Shown piece after piece: positions 1-9,443 of a DNA stretch of 64,000 bases. The stretch covers positions 1,984,001-2,048,000 of the forward strand of contig NZ_CP027116.1 in NCBI RefSeq assembly GCF_003431975.1, written 5' to 3'. The notes under the pieces were generated by a model. The model was not told the DNA's origin. It searched no databases and was given only the letters and a program-made list of their open reading frames with translations. The stretch comes from Bacillus pumilus (lineage in GTDB: Bacteria > Bacillota > Bacilli > Bacillales > Bacillaceae). Positions within the stretch are counted from its first letter, which is position 1. The number at the start of each line of letters is the position of its first letter. Position numbers and translations under genes: made by a program.

Positions 1-57
1 CTTTTCATGCATACGCTACAAAAAACCCTCTAGTATGAAATAGAAAGGATTGATGAC

Positions 58-723
58 ATGCAGCAGCTCTTTTATGATGACTTTCCGTACCGGCCATTCA
101 CTGCGGATTACGAGCCACCTCAAAGCAGCACATCATCCAAAGCTATTATTCGGCTATTTCACGCAGCACCTGATCTCAGTGAGCTCGCTGTATATGTAAA
201 CCGTCAGCAGGTCATAAAAACGATATCTTATAGCCATCTGACAGCTTATATGGAGTGGAATGAAGGAATTTATGACATCGAAGTGTTCAAACAAGCAACA
301 AAAGAAAGAGTTCTTCATTCTCGCATGATGATTCAAAGCGGTGAGATTTACACACTATGTATCACTGGTGCTCATTCAGGTTTTGCACTTCTGACAGAGC
401 AGCAAGATGCTATGATCAAACATGAAGACCTGTCAGCACTTACATTTGTCCATCTGTCTCCAGACCTCCCTTCCATTGATATATATGAACGAGATCAAGG
501 AATGTTAACAAAGGAGCTTGACTATGTAAACGGTACTCACATCCATCATTTCTCCCCGAATAAATATCATTTTGAATTAAAAGCCGCCGGTACCCAAAGT
601 GTATTGCTTGATATCCCAAAAGTTCATCTGCAAACAAATCGTGCATACCTCATTCTCCTTCATGGCTTTGCTAACGGAGAGCCAGAGCTGATGGCGAAGG
701 TGGTTTTGTCTCGGCAAATATAA
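58..723 (+). CDS. DUF4397-domain protein
   Basis: The 221-residue protein carries the repeated DUF4397 pattern, seen as the related segments FHAAPDLSELAVYV near residue 35 and VHLSPDLPSIDIYE near residue 131. Such domains are beta-rich and usually found in envelope or extracellular proteins, but I see no signal peptide, so it is probably cytoplasmic or exported by another route. The start follows AAAGGATTGATGAC. It converges on ypmT and the two share a terminator. Biochemical role unknown. Confidence 0.75.
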   Translation: MQQLFYDDFPYRPFTADYEPPQSSTSSKAIIRLFHAAPDLSELAVYVNRQQVIKTISYSHLTAYMEWNEGIYDIEVFKQATKERVLHSRMMIQSGEIYTLCITGAHSGFALLTEQQDAMIKHEDLSALTFVHLSPDLPSIDIYERDQGMLTKELDYVNGTHIHHFSPNKYHFELKAAGTQSVLLDIPKVHLQTNRAYLILLHGFANGEPELMAKVVLSRQI

Positions 724-724
724 A

Positions 725-756
725 AAAGAGCCTTTCCTCGATGGAAAAGGCTCTTT
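725..756. terminator. Bidirectional rho-independent terminator
   Basis: Arms AAAGAGCCTTTCC and GGAAAAGGCTCTTT form a stem with a short loop. The T-run is best in the minus direction (TTTTTT), serving the ypmT operon; the plus-strand gene ends just upstream. The last codons of ypmT lie at the edge of the stem. Confidence 0.8.
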
Positions 757-952
757 ACGAGACATCTTCAGCTTTTTCTTGCTTTTGAAAATCAAAAGCA
801 AGAATCATAGTGCCTAGAAATAATGCACAGTAGGCAATATTTAAGTAAAACTGATCGATATTTTCTGCTCTTAAATCAGTGGCAGCTGTCATGCCAAAGT
901 ATGCAGCAAATAAAAGGGACAGTAAACTAAAATATTGATAGACTCGCTTCAT
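755..952 (-). CDS. ypmT: YpmT-like small membrane protein
   Basis: A 65-residue protein with two hydrophobic segments (about residues 8-24 and 38-54) and a charged C-terminus. Length and position next to ypmS match B. subtilis ypmT. The start has AGGAG seven bases upstream. It is the last gene of the ypmQ-ypmR-ypmS-ypmT run. No function is known. Confidence 0.75.
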   Translation of the reverse strand: MKRVYQYFSLLSLLFAAYFGMTAATDLRAENIDQFYLNIAYCALFLGTMILAFDFQKQEKAEDVS

Positions 953-975
953 GATTTCACTCCTGACTCACTCGT

Positions 976-1542
976 TTATTGCTTTGGATGATAATATGAG
1001 AACTCTATCTCATCGTTCTCTAGATCAATTTTGTTGGCTTTCACATACATATCATTTGTGAGTGGCATTTCTGATAGGCGCACCTCAACCGTTTTTTGAT
1101 CCGGTTTTACATGAACAAATTCTGGCAGTTCATAGAACTGACCCATGTAGCTTAAAACAAAACTAATCGGAATGCTTAATTGTCCAATTGAAAAGCCGTC
1201 CACTTTCAAAAGCACATCACCATTATCTTCGACAGTCGGCGTAAAAGAGACGTTTGCATCAATCGTCGAAGAGAAAGCTTTAATTGCACCTGTTACTTTC
1301 ACATCTTGATCAATCGCCACATGAAAATCTGGCATATCACTTGATCCTTGATTTTTTAAGTAATCATTGACGAAGCTGGTGAGCGATTCCTTTGAGCTAG
1401 ATATATTAAAAGCATACTCGCTTTTCACATCTTTACTTGAAGCGGATTGACCGCCTGGCAGCAGCATTAAAATACCGCAGGCAAGAACAATCAATAGATT
1501 GATTGCAAGTAAAATAAAAAATAAACTTTTCCACTTTTTCAT
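976..1542 (-). CDS. ypmS: YpmS family protein (DUF2140), membrane anchored
   Basis: One N-terminal transmembrane segment (about residues 6-28) is followed by an extracytoplasmic domain of the YpmS/DUF2140 type. The ATG at 1542 is preferred over the GTG one codon upstream because AGGGTGAAG then sits at better spacing. The gene starts just after ypmR (stop at 1552), consistent with co-transcription. Family role is unknown; it probably works with the YpmR lipoprotein at the cell surface. Confidence 0.8.
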   Translation of the reverse strand: MKKWKSLFFILLAINLLIVLACGILMLLPGGQSASSKDVKSEYAFNISSSKESLTSFVNDYLKNQGSSDMPDFHVAIDQDVKVTGAIKAFSSTIDANVSFTPTVEDNGDVLLKVDGFSIGQLSIPISFVLSYMGQFYELPEFVHVKPDQKTVEVRLSEMPLTNDMYVKANKIDLENDEIEFSYYHPKQ

Positions 1543-1551
1543 CACTTCACC

Positions 1552-2313
1552 CTATTCCTTCGGCAGTCCTTCTTTTTTCACTTTGGAGAATAAACGATTT
1601 GCCATAAGAGAGTACCCCTTTTGGTTTGGGTGGAAATCATCATCTGCCAGTAATTTTTCATCAGAATCTTCCTCAAATAAATCTGCTACATTGATCATAT
1701 CAGCATTGCCGTCCTTTTTTAGTTCCTTTTTGGCGGCTGCATTCCAGTCATTCACGACTTCATCAATATCCCGCAGCTCAGATAAACTAAACTTAAAGGG
1801 ATTGTACATGCTGACATACATGATCTTCGCATGATCATTTTGCTTTCTCAATTGAGCAAGAATCGTTTTAAAGCGATCCTCAAAAGGACCCTGCTCTTTT
1901 TGAAAAGGAGCAAACGTCAAATTGAGCACATTTTGACGGACAACATGCATTAAGTCATTGCCGCCGATTGTAAAGAAAATATAGTCAGCGTCTTTCAGTC
2001 CGTCTTGCACCTTTTTTTCTTTTAATCTTTTTAATAAATCTACCGTTCTACTGCCTTTAATAGCATAGTTTTTTAATGTGACAGATTGCACGCCGTCCAC
2101 CGCTTCTAACTTGTCACGGGTCATGCCTGCATATCCTTTTTTATTTTGATCTCCGATTCCTTCTGTTAAGGAATCTCCAACCGCTGCGATGGTAATATGT
2201 TCTTTTACGTTTTGTGTGTCTTCTAGTTTATCCTTTATGCCAGCCTCTTGCGTGGAACATGCAGAAAGAACAAAAGCTAGAGACATCACAATGAAAATCA
2301 AACGAGCCTTCAA
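1552..2313 (-). CDS. ypmR: YpmR, SGNH/GDSL-type esterase lipoprotein
   Basis: SGNH hydrolase blocks are visible: GDSLTEG carries the nucleophile serine, GGND is block III, and DDFHPNQKGY holds the catalytic Asp-His pair. I place the start at the TTG at 2313, behind GGAGG, because it gives a clean lipoprotein signal peptide ending in the lipobox LSAC. An in-frame ATG at 2367 would add 18 residues without purpose. The mature enzyme is expected to be anchored outside the membrane. Substrate unknown; the family acts on esters of lipids or glycans. Confidence 0.82.
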   Translation of the reverse strand: MKARLIFIVMSLAFVLSACSTQEAGIKDKLEDTQNVKEHITIAAVGDSLTEGIGDQNKKGYAGMTRDKLEAVDGVQSVTLKNYAIKGSRTVDLLKRLKEKKVQDGLKDADYIFFTIGGNDLMHVVRQNVLNLTFAPFQKEQGPFEDRFKTILAQLRKQNDHAKIMYVSMYNPFKFSLSELRDIDEVVNDWNAAAKKELKKDGNADMINVADLFEEDSDEKLLADDDFHPNQKGYSLMANRLFSKVKKEGLPKE

Positions 2314-2382
2314 ACGATGATGTCCCTCCTTTTTCTGATTAAAAAAGTGTATCATGTTTTCGCTCATTTGAACATCCTTATG

Positions 2383-2973
2383 CTAGCCTCTGTTCAGCGT
2401 TTTGATGTCCTTAATGATTTCATCATATGGTGTGTTTTGTACACCATCATAATTTTTCATCACTTTTCCTTCTTGATCGACGAGGAAAAACAGTGACTGA
2501 TGAATCACTTGATCTTCATCTTCAGGTTTCTTCACAATCGTTTTAAAGCTTTTCATCGCGAATTTCTCAATCGCAGACTGTGAATAGCCCGTGAGGAAAT
2601 CCCAATTTTTAAAGGACAATGGGTATGCTTTTGCAAATTCTTTTAGCTTTTTCGGTGAGTCTACCTCCGGGTCCACGCTAAAGGAAATGATATGCGCATC
2701 CAACTTTTCATCTTTTAACCGTTTTTGCAGCTCTGTCATATGAGCGGTCATCGGCGGACAAATCGTTTCACAGCTTGTGAATATAAAATCTGCTACCCAT
2801 ACCTTTCCCTTCAAATCATCCAATGACACCTTTTGACCATCCTGATTTTCATACTCAAACGGCTGAATTTGATAATTTAACGCATCTTTGATTTGTCCAT
2901 TTGAACATGAGACTAAAAGAAGCACGCTTATGAAAATAAGCGTACCAAGCGAGGCTCCCCTTTTACTAAGCAT
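2383..2973 (-). CDS. ypmQ: YpmQ, SCO1/SenC family lipoprotein
   Basis: A 196-residue thioredoxin-fold protein of the SCO1 family. The signal peptide ends in the lipobox VSCS, and the metal-binding CxxxC motif is present as CETIC, followed later by the conserved copper-ligand histidine in HQSLFF. SCO proteins deliver copper to cytochrome c oxidase or act as membrane thiol reductases. AAGGGGATGG precedes the ATG. It heads the ypmQRST cluster. Confidence 0.85.
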   Translation of the reverse strand: MLSKRGASLGTLIFISVLLLVSCSNGQIKDALNYQIQPFEYENQDGQKVSLDDLKGKVWVADFIFTSCETICPPMTAHMTELQKRLKDEKLDAHIISFSVDPEVDSPKKLKEFAKAYPLSFKNWDFLTGYSQSAIEKFAMKSFKTIVKKPEDEDQVIHQSLFFLVDQEGKVMKNYDGVQNTPYDEIIKDIKTLNRG

Positions 2974-2995
2974 GATACGTCCATCCCCTTTTCAA

Positions 2996-3838
2996 TCAAT
3001 CGGTATAAAAAGTAAAGCCTATTGCCCCTTTTCCAGTGTGACACGATATAATCGGTGTTGTGTACGCGATGTCCACAAGCGCTTCAGGTGTGTGATCAAG
3101 CAGCGAAGATTTGAGCTTTTCAGCGAGTTCTAATGCATCTGCATGCGCTATCCCAATGGCTTGAACTGTTTTTCCTTTCACCGCCTGTACATACTGTTTG
3201 GTCAAATAGCGGACAAGGGCAGAATAACTTCTCACATTCGCTTCCGGCGTGTATACTCCGTCTGTTAAGCTGGCAATTGGTTTGATGTGAAGCAGTGAGC
3301 CAATCAGCGCCTTTCCTCTTCCAATTCGGCCACCTTTCACGAGATTTTCTAATGTATCGATTGTCACAAATAGCTTTGTTTTAAGACGGATTTTATCCAT
3401 TTCTTTGATAATGTCTTCACGGCTTGCACCCTTTTTTGCAAGTTCTGCTGCTCTAGTGACTTGAAACCCTAATCCATAGGAAATAAAATTCGAATCGATG
3501 ACCGTGATGTTTCCATCCACCATTTTCGAAGCGCTTTCAGCAGTTTGAACCGTACCACTCATCCCACCAGTTAAATGAATACTCATCACTTCGCTTCCAT
3601 CTGCCGTCAGTTTTTCATATAATTCGACGAATTGACCGATCGCAGGTTGAGACGTTTTTGGCAGTTCCTCTGCGACCTCCATTTTTTCAATAAATTCATC
3701 TGGCTGTATATTCACTCGGTCAATATAATCAACCCCAGAAATGGAGATATTGAGCGGGATTACATGAATGGAAAGATCCTTGATTTTTTCTTGCGGAAGA
3801 TCCACAGTTGAATCTGTTACAATTTTAATTTGTTTCAC
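2996..3838 (-). CDS. DegV family fatty-acid-binding protein
   Basis: A 280-residue protein with the DegV N-terminal signature KIVTDSTVDLP, the loop SGTVQTAESA and the C-terminal HTGKGAIG. DegV/FakB proteins bind a fatty acid and present it to the kinase FakA for phospholipid synthesis. This copy is a separate gene between ypmQ and ypmP; the particular fatty acid cannot be told from sequence. A 180-base spacer separates it from ypmP. Confidence 0.85.
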   Translation of the reverse strand: MKQIKIVTDSTVDLPQEKIKDLSIHVIPLNISISGVDYIDRVNIQPDEFIEKMEVAEELPKTSQPAIGQFVELYEKLTADGSEVMSIHLTGGMSGTVQTAESASKMVDGNITVIDSNFISYGLGFQVTRAAELAKKGASREDIIKEMDKIRLKTKLFVTIDTLENLVKGGRIGRGKALIGSLLHIKPIASLTDGVYTPEANVRSYSALVRYLTKQYVQAVKGKTVQAIGIAHADALELAEKLKSSLLDHTPEALVDIAYTTPIISCHTGKGAIGFTFYTD

Positions 3839-4025
3839 TATCGTCTCATCCTTGCTGTCTTAGTCTTTACATATGATATTACCTTATTTCGTTCATACTT
3901 CAAAACAACAGTCAGAACGTTTTTGAAATTGTCACATTTTCTTCTTTTCAAGAAAAAAATCCTTGCCAAGCTGAGCAGCCTCCTTTTCAAAACGACCGCT
4001 CGCACTCCTTGACAAAGATTTTTAT

Positions 4026-4277
4026 TTACGCATTGTGTTTCAGTGTAGGCTCCTTATAGATCTGCTCATATGTGCTCCACTTGACGTTACGTTTCACATC
4101 CTCTCTGAAAGAGTACACAGCTCTCTTTCCTTTAGATACATAGACTTTTTTCATGAAAGCTTCAAGTCTAAAGGTGAGCATGAAACGATACGGCTCATCT
4201 CCCTTTAGAACAGGGACTTCTGTGACCTTGATCTGAGCTCCATCCATCCGTCTAAAACATATTGTTTTGAGCAGCAC
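4026..4277 (-). CDS. ypmP: YpmP (DUF2535)
   Basis: An 83-residue protein matching YpmP in length, position beside ilvA and the DUF2535 pattern (start LLKTICFRRMDG, basic C-terminal half). The start is GTG with AGAGGA about ten bases upstream. No function is known. Confidence 0.75.
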   Translation of the reverse strand: MLLKTICFRRMDGAQIKVTEVPVLKGDEPYRFMLTFRLEAFMKKVYVSKGKRAVYSFREDVKRNVKWSTYEQIYKEPTLKHNA

Positions 4278-4313
4278 AAACGATCAATCCTCTTTTCCAA
4301 TGTTCTGTTACGC

Positions 4314-5582
4314 CTAAATAAATAGGTGGAATAAATCTTGATCTTTATTCACTTCAACATAGTGGAAGCCTTTTTTATTCATCCGTTCAATCAGCGCAGC
4401 ATAGTCGTCTCTTTCTTTCAATTCGATGCCAACAAGCGCTGGGCCTTTGCTTCGGTTATTCTTTTTCGTATATTCAAAGCGTGAGATATCGTCATTTGGC
4501 CCTAACACTTCATCTAAGAATTCCCGTAGCGCTCCTGCTCTTTGCGGAAAATTGACGATGAAATAATGTTGAAGCCCTTCATAAATCATCGACCGTTCTT
4601 TTATTTCCTGCATTCTGCCAATGTCATTATTTCCTCCACTGACAATACAAACAACATTTTTCCCTTTAATTTCCTCGCGATGGGCTTCCAGCGCTGCAAT
4701 CGGCAGTGCCCCCGCCGGCTCTGCTACAATCGCACATTGATTATACAGCTCTAAAATGGTTGTACATACTTTTCCTTCTGGTACAAGACTGATTTTATCG
4801 ACAACGGACTGAAGCGCCGTAAACGTTTTTTCGCCTATCCGCTGAACCGCTGCCCCGTCTACAAATTTATCAATTGAATCAAGTGTCACAACCTCTCCCC
4901 TTTCATGGGAAGCATGGAGTGAAGCTGCGCCAAGCGGTTCGACTGCAATGATTTCGGTTTCTGGTGCGATATTTTTGATATATGTACCAACACCAGATAA
5001 CAAACCTCCACCACCAACACTTGCAAATAAAAAGTGAGGTTCCACTTCGATATCATTTAATATTTCTACAGCAGTCGTCCCTTGTCCTGCCATCACATCC
5101 AAATCATCAAACGGATGGATAAACTCTCGCTTTTCTTCATCTCCACATTTTACTGCTTCATGATACGAATCATCAAACGTATCTCCGGTTAAGATAATTT
5201 CAACATATTCTTTTCCGAAAAGCTCCACTTGAGATACTTTTTGCCTTGGTGTCGTGGCAGGCATAAAGATTTTTCCGTGGATACCTAAATATTTACAAGA
5301 ATAAGCAACACCCTGTGCGTGATTTCCTGCACTTGCACAGACAATGCCGTTTTCTAGTTTATCTTTTGGAAGCTGGCTCATTTTATTAAAAGCGCCTCTT
5401 AATTTAAAAGAACGAACTACTTGTAGGTCCTCTCTTTTTAAGTAAACATTACATTCATATCGTTCAGAAAGTCGCTCATTTTTTTGAAGAGGTGTATGAA
5501 TGACAACATCCTTCAAATTTTGATGGGCTTTTAAAATGTCTTTCACTTGAATTAGCGTGTGTTCTTTGAGCAACGGTTTCAT
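4314..5582 (-). CDS. ilvA: Threonine dehydratase (biosynthetic)
   Basis: A PLP enzyme converting threonine to 2-oxobutyrate, the first step of isoleucine synthesis. The PLP lysine lies in RSFKLRGAF (about residue 60), the phosphate-binding loop is GGGGLLSG, and a C-terminal ACT-like domain (EFLDEVLGPNDDISRFEY) follows. I place the start at the ATG at 5582, with AAAGGA eight bases upstream. It is monocistronic here, with an extended -10 upstream. Confidence 0.93.
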   Translation of the reverse strand: MKPLLKEHTLIQVKDILKAHQNLKDVVIHTPLQKNERLSERYECNVYLKREDLQVVRSFKLRGAFNKMSQLPKDKLENGIVCASAGNHAQGVAYSCKYLGIHGKIFMPATTPRQKVSQVELFGKEYVEIILTGDTFDDSYHEAVKCGDEEKREFIHPFDDLDVMAGQGTTAVEILNDIEVEPHFLFASVGGGGLLSGVGTYIKNIAPETEIIAVEPLGAASLHASHERGEVVTLDSIDKFVDGAAVQRIGEKTFTALQSVVDKISLVPEGKVCTTILELYNQCAIVAEPAGALPIAALEAHREEIKGKNVVCIVSGGNNDIGRMQEIKERSMIYEGLQHYFIVNFPQRAGALREFLDEVLGPNDDISRFEYTKKNNRSKGPALVGIELKERDDYAALIERMNKKGFHYVEVNKDQDLFHLFI

Positions 5583-5620
5583 GTACAAGATCCTTTCTCT
5601 TTAACCTTATTTAATTTGTC

Positions 5621-5629
5621 ATTATAACA
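5621..5629 (-). promoter_or_regulatory. Extended -10 promoter of ilvA
   Basis: On the minus strand TGTTATAAT (TGn plus a perfect TATAAT) lies about 40 bases before the ilvA start. A T-rich block with TTTTTTGAATATT just upstream resembles a degenerate CodY box, as expected for an ilv gene, but that is only suggestive. Confidence 0.55.
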
Positions 5630-5763
5630 TGAATATTCAAAAAATAAACCAATAGATCATGGATCAGATATAAATTTCATAAACTTTTTCGTTTTCCTGT
5701 ACATTTGGTTTAATTGGGTGTTACAATTGAACCAATTAGAACCACATAGAAAGGAATCACCCG

Positions 5764-6732
5764 ATGACCACACACTCGTTTACGTCTATATATGGAGAGC
5801 ATCAAGATATGAAGCGTGCCATTCATCTGGCAAAACAATTCACAAATAATGAGCAGCCGGTCTTGATAACCGGAGAAATCGGCACCGGCAAAACACGATT
5901 CGCCCAAGAAATGGCAAATGCAGCTGCTCCGCACGCTTCACTAACACACATATATTGTCCCATCTTAGATGAAGAAATCTTACAGAATGCCTTCACAGAA
6001 AAAACAAGCCAAACCCTTTATTTAGACGAAATCGCCGCATTAAGTATACCCTTGCAGCATCTGGTTATTCGTTTTCTAGAAACTTCTCCTGCAACAAAAG
6101 TCATTGCCTCTTCGTCTTTATCAATAGAGGCATTAAGGGTGTCATCTACCTTTTTACCTGAGCTGTTTTATCGCTTAAATGTGTTTCATTTGCCTCTGCC
6201 GTCATTAGCAGACCGAAAAACAGACATTCCAATATTAACAACTGCTTTCTTTCAGGAGCTGAACATGTCGCCCGATATTGATCCAAGTGTCTGGGAATCC
6301 TTGCAGCAGTATCCCTTTGAAGGAAACGTGCAGGAACTCAAAAATATTGTTCATTATGCCTCAGCTATCCTTGAGGGACAAACGGTATTTTTACACCACT
6401 TACCGCCTTTTGTATTAACACCCCTTTCGCCGGACATAAAAGGAAAAAAAGAAGAACACCAGCTCACACTGATGGAAAAGCAAGAGTTTGTTTTCCTCTT
6501 GGAAGCCATTAAATCTCTCAATGAGAAAGGAGAAGCAGCCAGCAGACGCATCTTGTCTGAATTAAGCAAACAAGGTGACATTCCACTTACTCCTCAGCAG
6601 GTGAGGAGCCGACTAGATGATCTTGAGAAAAAAGCATACGTGACGAAAGGAAAAGGCAGGGCCGGAACGAAGATTACACTTGAAGGTCTCTCATTCCTAA
6701 AGTCACTTGATGGTTATATACCGGTTCAATAA
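5764..6732 (+). CDS. yplP: YplP, AAA+ sigma-54-type activator without a receiver domain
   Basis: The 322-residue protein has an NtrC-type AAA+ domain: Walker A GEIGTGKT (37-44), Walker B LYLDEI (85-90) and an arginine-finger region near FYRLNVFHLPLPSLADRKTDI. No N-terminal sensor domain is present. The loop that normally reads GAFTGA and contacts sigma-54 reads NAFTEK (75-80). The C-terminus resembles a winged helix instead of a Fis-type HTH. YplP of B. subtilis has been linked to SigL-dependent cold adaptation. A short spacer separates it from yplQ, so they may be co-transcribed. Confidence 0.8.
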   Translation: MTTHSFTSIYGEHQDMKRAIHLAKQFTNNEQPVLITGEIGTGKTRFAQEMANAAAPHASLTHIYCPILDEEILQNAFTEKTSQTLYLDEIAALSIPLQHLVIRFLETSPATKVIASSSLSIEALRVSSTFLPELFYRLNVFHLPLPSLADRKTDIPILTTAFFQELNMSPDIDPSVWESLQQYPFEGNVQELKNIVHYASAILEGQTVFLHHLPPFVLTPLSPDIKGKKEEHQLTLMEKQEFVFLLEAIKSLNEKGEAASRRILSELSKQGDIPLTPQQVRSRLDDLEKKAYVTKGKGRAGTKITLEGLSFLKSLDGYIPVQ

Positions 6733-6746
6733 AAGGAGGCTATCCA

Positions 6747-7385
6747 TTGTTTACTGTAAAAGAAGAAATTGCAAACGCCATTACACACGGCATTGGCGTT
6801 ATATTATCCATACCAGCCATTGTTTTTCTTGTCTTATTCGCCGTTCAATACGGCACCGTCACAGACATTATCAGCTTTTCGATATTTGGTGCATCCATGC
6901 TACTGCTCTATTTAAGCTCAACCTTGCTCCATAGCATTCGGCACAAAAAAACAAAAGATGTATTTGAGATCCTCGATCATTCGGCTATTTATGTATTGAT
7001 TGCTGGTACATATACACCCTTTTTACTTGGACCATTAAAAGGCGCACTAGGCTATACGCTTCTTGCCATTGTCTGGGCGCTTGCTGCTGGCGGGATTGTC
7101 TTTAAAATCTTTTTCGTCAAACGGTTTATCATTGTATCCACCCTCGTTTATTTATTAATGGGCTGGATGATCATCATTGCCATCAAGCCACTTTACATTG
7201 GATTAACTGGCGCAGGATTTGGTCTCTTACTGTTAGGTGGTCTATTGTATTCAGTCGGCACCATCTTTTATATTTGGCGGAAGATCCCTTATCATCATGC
7301 CATCTGGCATAGTTTTGTTCTCGGCGGAAGTGCGTCGATGTTCTTCTGCATCCTCTTCTACTGTGTGAACATTCCTGCTGCATGA
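6747..7385 (+). CDS. yplQ: YplQ, hemolysin III / PAQR-family membrane protein
   Basis: Seven predicted hydrophobic segments and the family signatures EEIANAITHGIG at the N-terminus, ILDHSAIY and the C-terminal HAIWHSFVLGGS. Conserved histidines are those proposed to bind zinc in the PAQR/hemolysin III family. The start is TTG behind AAAGGAGG. The gene directly follows yplP. Substrate unknown. Confidence 0.85.
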   Translation: MFTVKEEIANAITHGIGVILSIPAIVFLVLFAVQYGTVTDIISFSIFGASMLLLYLSSTLLHSIRHKKTKDVFEILDHSAIYVLIAGTYTPFLLGPLKGALGYTLLAIVWALAAGGIVFKIFFVKRFIIVSTLVYLLMGWMIIIAIKPLYIGLTGAGFGLLLLGGLLYSVGTIFYIWRKIPYHHAIWHSFVLGGSASMFFCILFYCVNIPAA

Positions 7386-7387
7386 AA

Positions 7388-7420
7388 AAAACCAGCATCC
7401 ACTTTCGGATGCTGGTTTTT
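7388..7420. terminator. Bidirectional terminator between yplQ and ypkP
   Basis: ACCAGCATCC and GGATGCTGGT form a ten-base stem flanked by A-run and T-run, so it can stop transcription from both converging genes. Confidence 0.88.
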
Positions 7421-8044
7421 CTATGCGCGCTTTTGGGCGAATTCACTCATCATGACAGGTGCTTTAATATGAATATCAACATCAACAGGACGCAGCCTTT
7501 TCACAATTTTCCCAGTTAACAGACGATCTGTTCCACTAGTTTCAATCGGTACAAGCGGACAATCACAATCTTCAGCAATCGCCTCAGCCATTTGGCGATA
7601 CGTTTCTGAAAGCAATACACTCTGTCCAGACGAGATTCTTTCCTTTGCTTCTTCTAATAAGGCATCATCAGATTGATTCTGATGAATAACCGCCATCTTC
7701 TTCAGCCACTGTTTTAAAATAGGATATCGAAAGAGACCCCGCTTTGCCATGAAAGCAAATGGTTTCTCAAGATGACCAATCAGCAATGTTGTCGTGACTG
7801 GATTCAGCTCTTGTGTGATATAAATAACGGGTCCATCTGGCAGTTTCTTTTGCTGACGAATGGTCATGACTGATCCTGATTGATCAATACACCCTCGGGC
7901 AAACCGTTTTGCATGCTCATGAATGAGATGCATTCGTTTCGTATAGGAAATGCGCGGATCATTTAATTCATGATCGTACAAATGCCTCATACTTTTAAAA
8001 AAGGATACAACAACATAAATCGTTAAAAACCAATAACGAAACAA
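7421..8044 (-). CDS. ypkP: YpkP, PlsC-like putative acyltransferase
   Basis: A 207-residue protein with an N-terminal hydrophobic segment and a weak 1-acyl-glycerol-3-phosphate acyltransferase fold. The usual HX4D motif is not clear: the position reads GHLEKPFAF. It lies downstream of dfrA and may be part of the thyB-dfrA-ypkP unit, as in B. subtilis. Activity is inferred and not certain. Confidence 0.7.
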   Translation of the reverse strand: MFRYWFLTIYVVVSFFKSMRHLYDHELNDPRISYTKRMHLIHEHAKRFARGCIDQSGSVMTIRQQKKLPDGPVIYITQELNPVTTTLLIGHLEKPFAFMAKRGLFRYPILKQWLKKMAVIHQNQSDDALLEEAKERISSGQSVLLSETYRQMAEAIAEDCDCPLVPIETSGTDRLLTGKIVKRLRPVDVDIHIKAPVMMSEFAQKRA

Positions 8045-8063
8045 CCGTACTCCTCCTACTCAT

Positions 8064-8549
8064 TTATCCTTTTTTGTCATATACGACAAATTCATAATTG
8101 TAGGGGTTCTTTTCATCACGATGGCCTTTTTCGCGTGATACAACCGTCCAGTCGTCTTCATTGTAATCAGGAAAGTAGCGGTCTCCTTCAAATGTGTGGT
8201 GAATATGCGTGATATATAGACGATCTGCATATGGCATCATTTCTTCATACAGCTTAGACCCGCCGATGATAAATAACTCTGTCTCGTTCTCCCCGATCGC
8301 CAAAATATCAGCAATAGAATGAACAACCTCGCACCCTTCTGCTTCAAAGGAAGAACTTGTTGTGAGCACGATATTCCGGCGATTAGGCAGTGCTCGTCCA
8401 ATTGATTCAAATGTTTTTCTGCCCATGACAATCGTATGGCCGCCTGTGACTTTTTTAAAATACGCTAAATCAGCTGGTAAATGCCAAGGCATTTGATTAT
8501 CTTGACCAATGACTCTCTCTTTTCCTGTCGCCACAATCATTGAAATCAT
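8064..8549 (-). CDS. dfrA: Dihydrofolate reductase (chromosomal)
   Basis: A 161-residue DHFR reducing dihydrofolate with NADPH. It shows the active-site block [16 protein letters not shown] with the catalytic Asp, GRKTFESIG for NADPH, and [19 protein letters not shown] near the C-terminus. Its ATG overlaps the thyB stop (ATGA), which couples synthesis of the enzyme that regenerates the folate used by thymidylate synthase. A second, phage-borne DHFR lies at 43,981-44,496. Confidence 0.95.
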   Translation of the reverse strand: MISMIVATGKERVIGQDNQMPWHLPADLAYFKKVTGGHTIVMGRKTFESIGRALPNRRNIVLTTSSSFEAEGCEVVHSIADILAIGENETELFIIGGSKLYEEMMPYADRLYITHIHHTFEGDRYFPDYNEDDWTVVSREKGHRDEKNPYNYEFVVYDKKG

Positions 8550-9340
8550 ACACTGACTTCTCCTTTAATATGTGGATGCGGATCATAGTTCTCAAGCACA
8601 AAATCATCAAACGTAAAATCAAAAATGCTCTTCACATCTCTTGTGATACGAAGCTTAGGAAGCGTGCGTTCCTCACGCTCAAGCTGCATTTTCACCTGCG
8701 GAAGATGATTCTGATAAATATGAGCATCTCCAAGCGTATGAATAAACTCACCTGGCTCAAGATTTGTGACTTTGGCAATCATCATCGTGAGAAGAGCATA
8801 TGAAGCAATATTAAATGGCACGCCTAAAAAGATATCTGCCGATCTTTGATAAAGCTGACAGGAGAGCTTCCCATTTGATACGTAGAATTGAAACAGACAA
8901 TGACATGGAGGCAGTGCCATTTGATCAATTTCAGCCGGGTTCCAAGCGCTGACGATCAGCCTTCTTGAATTCGGATTGTGCTCAATATCATGAATCAGCT
9001 TTGTGATCTGATCCACAGTCTCTCCGTCTCCACTAGCCCATGATCTCCACTGCGCCCCGTACACACGGCCCAGTTCGCCATTTTCATCTGCCCATTCATT
9101 CCAAATCCGGACACCGTTTTCTTGAAGATATTTGACATTTGTATCACCTTTTAAAAACCACAGTAACTCATGAATGATTGATTTCAGGTGTAATTTCTTT
9201 GTTGTTAAAAGAGGAAATCCTTCCTGTAAATCAAATCTCATCTGGTAACCGAACGTACTAATTGTACCTGTTCCCGTTCTGTCACCTTTTTCATCCCCGT
9301 TCTGTAATACATGACGGCATAACTCTTTGTATTGTTTCAT
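8546..9340 (-). CDS. thyB: Thymidylate synthase (chromosomal, ThyB)
   Basis: A 264-residue folate-dependent synthase converting dUMP to dTMP. The catalytic cysteine is in [11 protein letters not shown], the dUMP-binding block is [18 protein letters not shown], and the arginine block [11 protein letters not shown] is intact. The ATG at 9340 is chosen because AAAGGA then lies eight bases upstream and the length equals that of E. coli ThyA; the ATG at 9349 abuts the RBS. It overlaps dfrA by four bases. Confidence 0.95.
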   Translation of the reverse strand: MKQYKELCRHVLQNGDEKGDRTGTGTISTFGYQMRFDLQEGFPLLTTKKLHLKSIIHELLWFLKGDTNVKYLQENGVRIWNEWADENGELGRVYGAQWRSWASGDGETVDQITKLIHDIEHNPNSRRLIVSAWNPAEIDQMALPPCHCLFQFYVSNGKLSCQLYQRSADIFLGVPFNIASYALLTMMIAKVTNLEPGEFIHTLGDAHIYQNHLPQVKMQLEREERTLPKLRITRDVKSIFDFTFDDFVLENYDPHPHIKGEVSV

Positions 9341-9402
9341 TTTTTTCATCCTTTATTTATGTTCTTGTTGTAGTTTACCTTATTTCTGCTTTTGTTGAAA
9401 CC

Positions 9403-9439
9403 AAAAAAGCATGCCTGCATGATGAGCAGACATGTTTTT
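9403..9439 (-). terminator. Terminator of ypjQ
   Basis: CATGTCTGC and GCAGGCATG form a stem followed by TTTTTT in the minus direction, between ypjQ and thyB. Confidence 0.75.
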
Positions 9440-9443
9440 CTTT

